Source: Myxococcales bacterium
Lineage (GTDB): Bacteria; Myxococcota_A; Polyangia; Nannocystales; Nannocystaceae
NCBI GenBank assembly: GCA_020633335.1
Contig: JACKDU010000001.1
Span: 992,001-1,056,000, forward strand
Length of the DNA: 64,000 nt
Reading direction: 5' to 3'
Part shown: piece after piece, positions 26,212-35,000 of the stretch
Position numbering within the stretch: the stretch's first letter is position 1
Layout: the number at the start of each line of letters is the position of its first letter
Program-made: the position numbers and the translations under genes
The notes under the pieces: model-generated
Told to the model about the DNA's origin: nothing
Databases searched by the model: none
The model's input: only the letters and a program-made list of their open reading frames with translations

Positions 26212-26414
26212 GCGGAGATCCGGGGGGGGGGGACCCGGGGTCCGACAAGGTCACATCCGGATTTTTCAGAGAGCTCTCAAACGCCCTGGGCAGCCGCATG
26301 TCGGCGGATCTGCGGAGCCCTGGCGAAGGTGGCGGGATCGGGTGGACACCGTCAGATGTGAAACAAACCGAGTCCGCGGGACCACCCCGCATCCCGACCC
26401 CGCCACGCGTCGCA

Positions 26415-26745
26415 GTGTACCTGTCGTCGGGCTACCCGGCGAGCGTCAAGGGCGGCACGGTGATCGCCGCCGACGTCCGCGACCGTGAGGAGCACGCGAA
26501 GCGGCTCGCCTCGCCTGACCACTACCGGACGCGATGCCGGGGCTGCGGGCGAGCGATGCACGCGCACGCGACCCGGCAGCGGACGATCGCCGACGAGCTC
26601 CCGATCGTGATCCGCCGCTACCGCTGCCCCAAGTGCGGCGGCGTCGTGACGGTCCTGCCGGGCTTCCTCGCCCGCAACCTCCAGCAGCGGACGGCGACCG
26701 TCGGGGTGATCGCCCTGCGACCCAGCCGCCGGCTCGCGTCCCGCC
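26415..26745 (+). pseudogene. Truncated DUF6431 (IS-associated zinc-ribbon) gene
   Basis: The open frame from the GTG at 26415 reads CRGCGRAMHAHATRQRTIAD, then CPKCGGVVTVLPGFLARNLQ. The two C-x2-C pairs with GFLARNL resemble DUF6431 proteins, which I associate with transposase neighbourhoods. The similarity ends near 26730. Within about 40 bp on the opposite strand is the stop codon of a shrunken LCRTTAEK lipoprotein copy (26767). The partner transposase is absent, so this is probably a severed IS remnant. Confidence 0.6.
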
Positions 26746-26766
26746 GCGGACGAAGCAACGCGTGGC

Positions 26767-26964
26767 CTACTTCTCTGCGGTCGTCCGGCAGAGCAGCGCA
26801 GGTGGATCGGGTGGAGGCGGATCGACTCTATCGAGGTTGGGCCGCCGCATGTCATCTGCGCAAAGCTCCACGCCGAATTCGCTCGACGTGGCGCACGATA
26901 ACGGCAGGAGGGCGCGAAATGCGAGCGCCAGCGGAGCAGGACGCCGTCCCTTGTAATATGGCAT
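26767..26964 (-). pseudogene. Internally deleted LCRTTAE-family lipoprotein (copy c)
   Basis: The product is 65 aa. It begins with the leader and lipobox region of the family (RALLPLSCATSSEFGVELCADD) and jumps after RRPNLDRVD to the C-terminal PPPPDPPALLCRTTAEK. Compared with copy a (473-1159), about 160 central residues are missing in one in-frame step. The stop codon lies at the same position relative to the family end as in copy a, next to a broken foreign gene. It is probably non-functional, though it keeps lipobox and tail. Confidence 0.65.
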
Positions 26965-27189
26965 ATCGTTTTAGCTTCCCGTGTCTTGTCCAGGGGCGTT
27001 GTCGCGGAGACTGGTTTCGGCTTCTCATCTGGCCATCTGGCGATCAGCCCGCTCTCGTCGTCGCGCTCCTTGCGGGTGTGGCGTTCGGGGAGTGGAGGGT
27101 CAATGGCCAGGTGAGCGCCATCGGCGATTGCATCCGCTTCGCGTGAAGTCCTTGGTGGGCACGATCTGGCACCGCGACTGCCGTATGTG

Positions 27190-27851
27190 CTAGTTCGGAC
27201 ATATTCGTGGGGGAGGCGGAGAGAGAGGGGCTCGATCCAATCAAGTGAAATAGACTCCGTGTCAAGGTACTCCCAGGGGAGAGGCACACTCTCCGGCGGC
27301 AAGTTGCTGATGGTGCGGTTGATACCATAGACATCCACCGAGAACCTGTGGATTCGTCCCTCTAGATGATGTCGCCATGCGATCTCCAGGCGGCACACTG
27401 GCACGGAGAGATCTTGTTCACTTGGCGGTGCTTGGAAGAGGGCGAGAAAAGAGTATTCATACTCTGTCTGGGACACCTGAACCGATCGGCCTGTCGGAAC
27501 AAGAACGGCGGGGCCACCCCGTTTGGGCACGATAGATCCGCGAACGCCGCGATCGGGGCGTTCGCGCCGGTGTACAGTCGCAACTTGATCCAGCGTCCTC
27601 GTGGGAGGAACTGGAGGTTCTTGTGGCGGGAGGTGGCCACGAGCTTCTTGTGCCACTTCTCGGCAGAGTAGCGCGGGGAGGGTCGGCAGGGGTCGGGCCT
27701 GCGTCTAGGTCCGAGTCGCAGTCGCAGTGAACGGGGGGGCGAAGGGCTTGCCTCCGGGGGCAGTGCAGTAGGAAAGAACTGCATTGCTGTATGCACATCC
27801 CATGATGTTGGCTTGCAGTAGCACGAAGCTTGCCCTTCGGAGATGTGTCAT
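27190..27851 (-). pseudogene. Decayed lipoprotein related to the 29579-30238 gene (copy d)
   Basis: From the ATG at 27851 the frame reads MTHLRRASFVLLQANIMGCA. In a second frame comes CPRRQALRPPVHCDCDSDLD, in a third FLPRGRWIKLRLYTGANAPI then AFADLSCPNG, next VPVCRLEIAWRHHLEGR and finally PPPPRICPN followed by a stop at 27190. Each block aligns in order with the intact 219-aa lipoprotein at 29579-30238 (MTHANVRSFL..., RPTQCDC, LGRWIILNLYTR, TPICRLDVSW, PPPRFCPN). At least three frameshifts are needed. It is a pseudogene of a second cargo family. Confidence 0.7.
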
Positions 27852-28232
27852 TTGCTAGGCGCCTTCTTGGCCGTTGCAGGCGAGGGCGAGGTGTCGCGGC
27901 GTCATCGAGCGGTGGCCATCCTGGGGGAGGATACCCGCGATCCTGGCGGCTGTGGGGGCGCGGGGGCGCATCAAGGAAACCGGAGGGGCGCCTCATGGAC
28001 GGTCGCTGAGACGTACCTGGAGATCGCTCACCGCCCGTGTTCATCGGCACGCGCGCGGGAGGGGCTCGACGGCGCTCCGAGCACAGTGGGTGGACTTCGA
28101 GCGCGGAGACGATCGCCTCTTTCAAGACCTCATCGACACGCCGGATGCTCGAAGGCCAGTGAGGACGCAGGGCATCCGGATGCCAATGAAAATCCGCCCG
28201 GCGCCTCGGAAGCGAGGGCCGCCGATGCAGAG
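27852..28232. other. Unexplained stretch in the RHS-relic block
   Basis: Open frames exist on both strands but none resembles a known protein or the cargo families. The composition is mixed, neither as GC-rich as the core genome nor as the flanking lipoprotein genes. It may hold a decayed toxin tip, but nothing supports that beyond its position after an RHS fragment and cargo. Confidence 0.4.
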
Positions 28233-28921
28233 TTACGAGCGGTATGCGCATCGAAATCCAATGGTGATGTCGCCTGACGCCTCCGAAAGCGAAAGCCCTC
28301 CTTCTGCGATGGCGTTGAAGTACTCTTCGTCAAGCGGGGCTGAATAGTAGAAGGCCACTCCAACAATCTGGAACCCTCTCTCCGTTGATACCCATTCGTC
28401 GACGTTCCCATACATGTGAAACGCCCCTCCAAGACTCTTGCCCATGGGCAGGCTGTCAACAGGGACCACCCCAGTATCCGTACATGTTCGGCCTTCTCGA
28501 GTGTGTGCGGCCGCTCTGTCGCAATCGGGCTCAGGTCTGACGCCCCACGGATAGGTCCATCCCTGACCGTGCCCGGTTGCCTCCATCTCCATTCGTCTAG
28601 GGTGGGGAGGCGTCCTCCGCGCCACTTGCAGTACTCTTGTGCCTGTCTCACGCTCACACAGTCCACGGGGTATTCGTGCGCACGAGGAAGTGATCTGAAA
28701 TATGTGCACAGCTTGCGCCACTCTCGCCCTCTTCCAGGATAGGGCGGGGAACATGCGCCTCTGCGGACGCAGGCTCGATAGTCGGATACGGATACTTCAT
28801 ACTTGTCCAGAAAATAGGTGCCGTTAGAAGTGGGGCCTCTGACCGGGATGCGATCTGCAATGGGCGTGCAGCCTGCGGAGAAGGCAATGGTCGAGAGCAG
28901 ACAACGAAGCGAGGTCAGCAT
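28233..28921 (-). pseudogene. SUMF1/FGE-sulfatase-domain lipoprotein split by a frameshift
   Basis: The start at ATG 28921 gives lipobox CLLSTIAFSAGCTP, then YFLDKYEVSVSDYRACVRRG, YPVDCVSVRQAQEYCKWRGG and RLPTLDEWRW, all hallmarks of the formylglycine-generating-enzyme fold (FGE-sulfatase domain). Near 28575 the frame changes. The continuing homology (GWTYPWGV, GAFHMYGNVDEWVS, GFRCAYRS end) is found in another frame ending at 28233. Together they make a ~230-aa, near full-length domain. As a myxobacterial lipoprotein it is probably not a sulfatase activator. It directly follows the RHS-A fragment, so it is one of its cargo genes. Confidence 0.75.
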
Positions 28922-28979
28922 CACGGCAACACGTTTCGTTGTAGCCTGAGAAGGCCGGCTAGCGACGTAGGCAGCAGCG

Positions 28980-29575
28980 ATGCGCTGGAGCCGTAGGGGG
29001 GAACTCCTCGTAGGAGACGACCTCGGCGTCCTGGCTGAGCTCGACGGAGGCGGTGCTGAGGCGGCGGCGGCGGGGTCGTGGACGTGGAGGGTCTCGCGCT
29101 CGAGGTCGAGGGTCGGGGTGCCAAGGAGGTCGGAGGTCTCGCGGTAGGTCTCCCAGGGGCCGAGGTAGAAGCGCTCCTTGGAGGTGGTGGCGGCCTGACC
29201 CCGGTGGACCTTGCGGACGCGGAGGCCGGCGCTGTCGTAGACGTAGTAGGTGACGCCGCCGCCCTGGTGGTCGGTGCTCTGGAGGCGGTCCTGGGGGTCC
29301 CAGGAGAGGCCGCCGGGGATCGAGGGCATCGCGGTCATGCTGCCGTGGACATCGTGGGCGTAGGCGGCGCTCTAGGTCTGGGGGTCGTCGGGGTCGTCGC
29401 CGGGGAGGCTGGTCTTGAGGAGGCGGTTGCCGTCCTGGGCGTAATCATACCCGCGGTGCCAGACGGTGACACCCCCGGAGACGTGCTTCATGCGGAGGAT
29501 GTTGCCGACGGGGTCGTCGGTGTAGGTCTGAAGGTAATTGCGCTGGGCCTGGGTGTCCTGGGGATGGGCGATGGG
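28980..29575 (-). pseudogene. RHS core relic A (longest fragment)
   Basis: Reading on the minus strand: DDPVGNILRMKHVSGGVTVW, HRGYDYAQDGNRLLKT, PGDDPDDPQT, a TAG stop at 29372-29374 in place of TAC, SAAYAHDVHGSMTA, DPQDRLQSTDHQGGGVTYYV, YDSAGLRVRKV, ERFYLGPWETYRE and LERETLHVHD. After that a deletion and a frameshift lead to ELSQDAEVVSYEEF. These are YD-repeats of the RHS/YD core, just before where the toxin tip normally starts. No toxin domain follows; instead a lipoprotein-type cargo gene begins at 28921. The stop, frameshift and deletion make it non-coding. Confidence 0.8.
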
Positions 29576-29578
29576 CGC

Positions 29579-30238
29579 CTATTCAGGCGCAGGACTTCTC
29601 CAGTTTGGACAGAACCGAGGGGGAGGAGGCGGTGGCGGCGGTTCCAGGAATTTCTCGGGGATGGTCTCGGATTGATAGTAGTACCATCTACTAATGGCCG
29701 AAGCCGAGGGCTCTGATATGATACGGTTGACGGTGAATAGTTGCTGGGATGCCGTGTGTGTTCGCCCGCGTGTGTAGTTCCGCCAGGAAACGTCTAGGCG
29801 GCAGATGGGAGTCGCCGTGTCGCTGGTATCTTGCGTAGCCGGAAGGAGCATCAAGAAGTCGTGGCGGTAGTCTCCGGTGGGCTCGTGTGTTGAACTGCTC
29901 TTCGGAAGCAGGATGGCCGGGCTATTTCCGCTTGGACACAAGAGCTTTGCAAATGCTACGATTGGGTGTGGTTGTCGAGTGTATAGGTTCAAGATGATCC
30001 ATCGTCCGAGAGGGACAATCGGGAGCGACTTGGTTCTGAGGGAGGGCTTCTCTCGTCCATCGTCGGGGCGCTGGGTCGGCACAAGGTCTGTGTTGGATGT
30101 ACAGTCGCACTGCGTCGGCCGGGAGAATCGGTCTTCGCCTGATGGGCATAGCTGAAGAATGATCTCTCCGTGGGCACATGCGCTGGCGGCGAGGGCGGTC
30201 AATGCCAGGAATGAGCGGACGTTGGCGTGTGTCATCAT
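29579..30238 (-). CDS. Cargo lipoprotein, intact member of family d/e
   Basis: The product is 219 aa with start codons ATG ATG (30238, 30235). The leader VRSFLALTALAASACAHGE has a lipobox. A CPSGEDRFSRPTQCDC region, a conserved PLGRWIILNLYTRQPHPIVA strand segment, and a C-terminal PPPPPPPPRFCPN run that matches the pseudogene at 27190-27851 follow. The gene lies directly downstream of RHS fragment B. It has lower GC than the chromosome and may be horizontally acquired. Lipobox and Cys suggest an envelope location; an immunity role is possible but unproven. Confidence 0.72.
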   Translation of the reverse strand: MMTHANVRSFLALTALAASACAHGEIILQLCPSGEDRFSRPTQCDCTSNTDLVPTQRPDDGREKPSLRTKSLPIVPLGRWIILNLYTRQPHPIVAFAKLLCPSGNSPAILLPKSSSTHEPTGDYRHDFLMLLPATQDTSDTATPICRLDVSWRNYTRGRTHTASQQLFTVNRIISEPSASAISRWYYYQSETIPEKFLEPPPPPPPPRFCPNWRSPAPE

Positions 30239-30290
30239 CTTCTTCGTCGGAGGATTCGGTGGATGCGACGGGCCGCAGAAACTTTTTCCT

Positions 30291-30458
30291 CGCGGTCATG
30301 CTGCTGTGGACGTCGTGGGCGTAGGCGGCGCTGTAGGTCTGGGGGGCGTCGGGGTCGTCGCCGGGGCGGCTGGTCTTGAGGAGGCGGTTGCCGTCCTGAG
30401 CGTAATCATACCCGCGGTGCCAGACGGTGACACCCCCGGAGACGTGCTTCATGCGGAG
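30291..30458 (-). pseudogene. RHS core relic B (168-bp mini-fragment)
   Basis: The minus strand reads LRMKHVSGGVTVWHRGYDYA, QDGNRLLKTSRPGDDPDAPQ, TYSAAYAHDVHSSMTA and then leaves RHS. It covers only the segment between LRMKH and DVHGSMT, which matches relic A nearly base for base. Both ends coincide with the ends of similarity in other relics of the block. It separates the lipoprotein gene at 29579 from the one at 30489. Confidence 0.75.
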
Positions 30459-30488
30459 TTGCGGCGGTCGTCGAGGAGACCATCTCGT

Positions 30489-31241
30489 TCAGAACTTCTC
30501 TTGTGGAGGGGTGCTATGTCCTACCTTGCCATGGTCAGGGAGCGAGAACTCGATCGTCGGACGAGGTTCGGTGTTCTGACTTGTGCTCTGGCCGATCCGT
30601 CTAGTCGCATCGTCAAAGAAGGTCGTAGTGATAGAAATGTCTATGTCCCTCAAGAGTGGGATCATTGGTGCAGGTATCCGAATGTCGCGGCTCTCAACCG
30701 TTCTCTGGTGAAGTTGAGCCCAGGGTCCGGGGGCTGCGGCTATTGGCTTGTCAGCTGCAAATGGCCGCGTGGCGCTCTCGGGGATCATTGCTACGGAGAC
30801 CCGAAATTCGGGATCCGCGTCAGGGGACCCAATGTCGCGGGAGAGCGCTGCTCGGATGCTTGAGACTGCATTGATGTGATGTCCCGGTGGCAGCGGGATG
30901 AGGGGGACTTCGGGGGCATGTTCGCGCCATGATCCTGTTCGGATCTGGTGGGCAATGCGGATCCCGGATCTGTACGGTGGAACTACAAATTCCGCATAGG
31001 GCGGAGGGGTTGGGATGAAGACGGCGGCCGTTCCCTTGTTGACAATCGAGAAGAGAACCTCAGCGCATCCGATGGGGGAAGATGTGTGTTCGGTGGGGCA
31101 GGGGCGAATCTCTTGGATGTCGACATAGGTGCCGAAGGCGATGTGCTCTTCGGCAAGGCGCGGTGAGATGTGGCAGGCGACTGAGAGAAGGGCGAGCGTC
31201 ATGCCGGTGTGGCGCTGAGTGGCTCTGGTGAATAGAGACAT
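30489..31241 (-). CDS. Cargo lipoprotein, open upstream into an unrelated segment
   Basis: The product is 250 aa counted from ATG 31241, which follows AAGGATCC by a few bases. The leader MTLALLSVACHISPRLAEE has a lipobox. The body is mixed with aromatic and Pro-rich segments (VFIPTPPPYAEFVVPPYRSG, IPLPPGHHINAVSSIRAALS). The frame stays open upstream as far as 31490, where another 83 codons lead directly to the previous gene's stop. It is probably a lipoprotein of unknown role. Its neighbour 31491-32039 has a similar style. Confidence 0.65.
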   Translation of the reverse strand: MSLFTRATQRHTGMTLALLSVACHISPRLAEEHIAFGTYVDIQEIRPCPTEHTSSPIGCAEVLFSIVNKGTAAVFIPTPPPYAEFVVPPYRSGIRIAHQIRTGSWREHAPEVPLIPLPPGHHINAVSSIRAALSRDIGSPDADPEFRVSVAMIPESATRPFAADKPIAAAPGPWAQLHQRTVESRDIRIPAPMIPLLRDIDISITTTFFDDATRRIGQSTSQNTEPRPTIEFSLPDHGKVGHSTPPQEKF

Positions 31242-31490
31242 CTGGTGGATCCTTGGGTGGCGCCTCCTCAGGGGAAGGTCCCCGGGGTGGGCTTCATTGT
31301 ACTCGCCAACCCATTTGGTCTCGTCATCGATCGCGTCCAGTTCTTGCTTTGTTATCTCCCCGGGGGCGGATCTCAAAGACATGTGCACCTCTGGCCAAGC
31401 GAAGTGTGGCTGGGCGAGGCCGTCGTGCTCGCGGCCGGTGGCGGCGATGGGGCGGTAGCCGAGGTCGTAGGAGAAGGAGTGCTCGGGCAA
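31242..31490 (-). other. 83-codon open segment preceding the lipoprotein, RHS- or toxin-derived?
   Basis: In frame with the lipoprotein this stretch encodes HSFSYDLGYRPIAATGREHD, then WPEVHMSLRSAPGEITKQEL and WVGEYNEAHPGD. It begins GC-rich and turns AT-richer. It has no start of its own apart from TTG 31490. It may be the end of an RHS tip that has lost its core, or unrelated DNA. No domain was recognised. Confidence 0.4.
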
Positions 31491-32039
31491 TCACTCCCGC
31501 AGAACGACCGGAAACACTGGAAAGAAATCGGCGGGGCGAATCGACACGTACTCTTGCGAGAAGGATAGGGCGAAGTAGTAGAATGTCGCATTCTTCCGCT
31601 TCCGAGCGGGGGGCTCGAGAGTGACAGGGATTCTGCACACAGCCCCATCCTCCGGCAGCGCCTGCTCCAGGGGGATGATGATTCTGCACTCATCATCAAG
31701 CTGTAGAGTTTGCACGGCGACCTGTGCGGATGTGCATGAGATGGAGACAGATGAGCATTCCAGGTGTTGATGTGAAATCAGGGCAATCCCGGTGCCTCGG
31801 AATTTGTCCATTGCGGAGGGTATTCTGTGGTCATCTATGTCGGCAGACGGTTGCTTGCACTTCGGCGATGTCGACATCGCCTCGTTGACACTCTGGCAGA
31901 TGCCGGCATGCCGTGCCCACTCCGAATCGTAAACGTTGATGATCTTCTGCCCCGCACAACCGGACGTTCCGATGAGAATCAGCATGGCAGCGAATGGCGC
32001 TGTGTATTGACGTCCGGGGCTGGCGATCAGGCGGGGCAT
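31491..32039 (-). CDS. Cargo lipoprotein next to the RHS stub
   Basis: The product is 182 aa. The leader YTAPFAAMLILIGTSGCAGQ has a lipobox. The body has several Cys (CQSVNEAM, HLECSSVSISCTSAQ, DDECRIIIPLEQALPEDG, AVCRIPV) and ends in YVSIRPADFFPVFPV. The ATG at 32039 follows GAGAGACG. GC content is clearly lower than in the kinase gene on its other side. It is the first gene downstream of the RHS stub at 32067-32088. Function unknown. Confidence 0.7.
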   Translation of the reverse strand: MPRLIASPGRQYTAPFAAMLILIGTSGCAGQKIINVYDSEWARHAGICQSVNEAMSTSPKCKQPSADIDDHRIPSAMDKFRGTGIALISHQHLECSSVSISCTSAQVAVQTLQLDDECRIIIPLEQALPEDGAVCRIPVTLEPPARKRKNATFYYFALSFSQEYVSIRPADFFPVFPVVLRE

Positions 32040-32066
32040 CGTCTCTCACTCGAACAAGCGGGAACT

Positions 32067-32088
32067 CGGTCATGCTGCCGTGGACGTC
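32067..32088 (-). pseudogene. RHS stub D (22 bp, DVHGSMT)
   Basis: The minus strand spells DVHGSMT, the motif at which relics A and B break off. It differs from each of them at one base. It lies 4 bp from the kinase stop codon (32093-32095), so the rest of the RHS core was removed or replaced at this edge. Confidence 0.55.
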
Positions 32089-32092
32089 CGCG

Positions 32093-35000
32093 CTAGCCCG
32101 CGGTCTCGGTCGCGGCCCCGCCCGCCGGCGGGCAGGCCGACGCCGCGTCGCCGGCCGCGGCCCGCAGGGCGGCGATCTCCTCCGGGTCACCATCAGCGGC
32201 CGAAAGCGCGTCGGCGAGGGCCCGCGAGGCCCGGGTGATGATCTCCTGATCGCCGTATTCGCGGCCGAGGCGCAGCGCCCGCTCGAGGAGGGGCGTCGCC
32301 TCGCGGGGGTCGCCGGCGCAGACCAGCGCCTCGGCGAGGCCGGTCGCCGAATAGGCGATGTAGGGGTGATCGGCGCCGAGGGCGGCCTCGCGGAGCGCGA
32401 GGGCGCGGCCGTGGAACGCCTGGGCGCCCGCGAAGTCGCCGCGGCGGAGGGCGACGTCGCCGAGGCCGTTGAGGCCGAAGGCGATCTCGTGGTGCCCCTC
32501 GCCGAGGTTCTTCTCGTCGATCTCGACCACCCGCTGGAAGTGCTGGGCGGCCTCGTCGAGCTGGCCGGTGGCCGCGAGGGCGCGGCCGAGGTTGTTGTGG
32601 AGCGAGGCGAGGTTGAGGTGGTCGGGGTCGACCGTCGCCTCGGTGATCGCCAGCGCCCGCCGCATGTCGGCGAGCGCCTTGTGATAGTCGCCGCGGGCGA
32701 GCGCGCCGATCGCCCGGTTGGAGAGGGCGATGCCGACGTCCGGGTGATCGGCGCCGAGGATCGCCTCGCGGATCGCCAGCGTGCGGTCGAAGAGCTCGGC
32801 CGACCCCTTGATGTCGCCGTGCTGGCGGAGGGCGTTGCTGAGGACCTCGTAGGCGGCGGCCGTGCTGATGCTGTTGGCGCCGCTGAGCCGCTCGCGAATC
32901 GCGATCCCCTCCCGGAGGTCGGCCTCGGCGCGCTCGAAGTCGCCGGTCTCGGTCTCGAGCGCCCCGCGGATCACCAGCGCCCGCGCCCGCTGGAGATCGT
33001 CGCCGACGCCCGCGCGATCGAGCCACATCTCGGCGAGGCGCGAGTAGGCGAGACCCTCCTCCGGGCGGTGCAGGGTGACGCCCACGATCACCGCGAGGTC
33101 ATCGGCCGCGAACGCCGCGAGCTCATCGGCGTGGCCGCGGCCGGCGATGAGGAGCGCCTCCTCGGCCGCCGCGCGGGCGCGCGCGTGGTCGCCGCGCTCA
33201 CCGGCCACGTCTGTGGCGAGGATCCGGGCGCGGGCGCGGAGCTCGGCGACGCCGAGGGCGTCGGCCTCCCGCCAGACCTCGTCCGCGAGCGTCTGCGCCT
33301 CGTCGAGCCGGGCCATCGCGGTCAACACCTGGAGCCGGGCGAAGCGGCGGCGGAGCTCCTGGGCCTTCGCGCGCTCGCCCGGGTCCATCGTCGACGGCGT
33401 CCCGAGGCGCTCGACGTCGAGGCAGGTCGCGGGTCGCCGGAGCTGGCTGACGAAGGCGGTCACCGAGGCGATCACGCCGGCGTCGGGCTCCTTGAGGAGA
33501 TCGACGAGGGCGGCGATCTCGGCCCGGCGCTCGTCGAGGCAGGCCTCCTGGCGCTCGCCGACCTCGGGGCTCACGGTCTCGTCGACATGGGTAGCGAGGC
33601 AGCTCGAGCGCTCGGCCTCTTGCCACTCGTCGGCGAGGCCGTCGAGGATCGACGTGGTCGACGAGAGGGCCCGCTCGACGAAGGGGGCGCCGCTCCTCAG
33701 CATCCCCTCGCGGATCGCCGCGCGTGCGGGCTCGCTCCAGGTCGCGTCGATCGCCGTCGCCCGGACGCCGCAGGCCCGGACCTCGCGCATTCGATCGACG
33801 CGGGCGCCGACCAGGGCCACGCCCACCCCGAGGGCCAGGGTCGCGCCCGCAGCCCACCAGCGGCGGCGTGGCGTCGGATCGTCGCGGAGGGCGGCGAGGA
33901 GGGCCTCGGTCGTCGGCCAGCGATCGGCGGGCCTCGGCTGGAGGCCGCGATCGATCACCCGGCGCAACCACGCCGGGACCTTCGCGCCCGCGGGGGGCGG
34001 CCGCCGCTCGCCGTTCAGGACCGCGTACGAGAGCTCGAAGAAGGTGTCGCCGGCGAAGGGCGGGGCGCCGAAGAGCGCCTCCCAGAGGGTCACGCAGAGC
34101 GCGAATTGATCGGTGCGGGCGTCGGTCTCGGCGCCCTCCCACTGCTCGGGGGCCATGTAGCGCGGCGTCCCCATCACCGCGCCGGCCTGGGTGAGCGAGT
34201 CTCCGCGGATCGCTCCGTCGCGGGTCGCTCGGTCGCGGGTCGGGCCGTCGCCGCGGGCCGGGGTCACGCCGTCGGCGCTCGGCGAAGGCAGGCCGGCGCG
34301 GGCGAGGCCGAAGTCCATCACCCGCGCGCGCCCGTCGTCGCCGACCATCACGTTGTCCGGCTTGAAGTCGCGGTGGATCAGGCCGGCGGCGTGGGCCGCC
34401 TGGAGGCCGTCGCCGGCCGCCAGGATCACCCGCACGATCTCCTTCCAGCTCCGCGAGCGCTCCAGCCACTCCGTCAGGGTCTCGCCAGCGACGAACTCCA
34501 TCGCCACGTAGACCCGATCGCCGACGGTCCCGACGTCGTGGACGGCGACGACGTTGGGGTGGGCGAGCTGGGCCATCGCCTGGGCCTCGCGGACCAGGCG
34601 GGCGCGGGCCTCGGCGCCGCCGCGGGGATCGCGGAGGAGCTTGAGGGCGATCTTTCGGTCGAGCTCGGGATCGTAGGCGGCGTAGACGACCCCCATGCCG
34701 CCGGCGCCGAGGTGGGCGAGGATGACGTAGCGGCCGATCACCTCGCCGAGCGCCGGCTCCTCGCTGCGCCCGCGGGCGGGCGGGCGTGGGGTCCGGGCGG
34801 GGGTGAGGGTCGGGGCCTCGTCGTCGATCGGCCCCAGGGCCGCGAGGGTCGGGGCCTCGGCGTCGATGCGCGGCGGAGGGGCGAGGGTGTCGGCGCCGGG
34901 ATCGACCGACGAGGGCGCGAGGGTGTCGGCGTAGTGATCGATCGTGCGAGGGGAGTCGGCGTGGCGATCGAGCTGTCCCGGCGCGAGGGTGTCGGCGTCG

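Noticed and set aside
26220..26245. Long G-run with GGACCC-G-GGGTCC palindrome as a regulatory element or IS end
   Set aside because: Possible, but no partner copy or inverted repeat was found; homopolymer runs occur by chance in this composition.
26172..27146. Single 324-codon plus-strand gene covering the DUF6431 remnant and beyond
   Set aside because: Only the middle part has Cys-x2-Cys motifs. The rest is intergenic or overlaps the shrunken lipoprotein and shows no similarity, so only a truncated gene is called.
27852..28232. A transposase or toxin gene
   Set aside because: Frames on both strands were read and no motif was seen, so it is listed only as unexplained.
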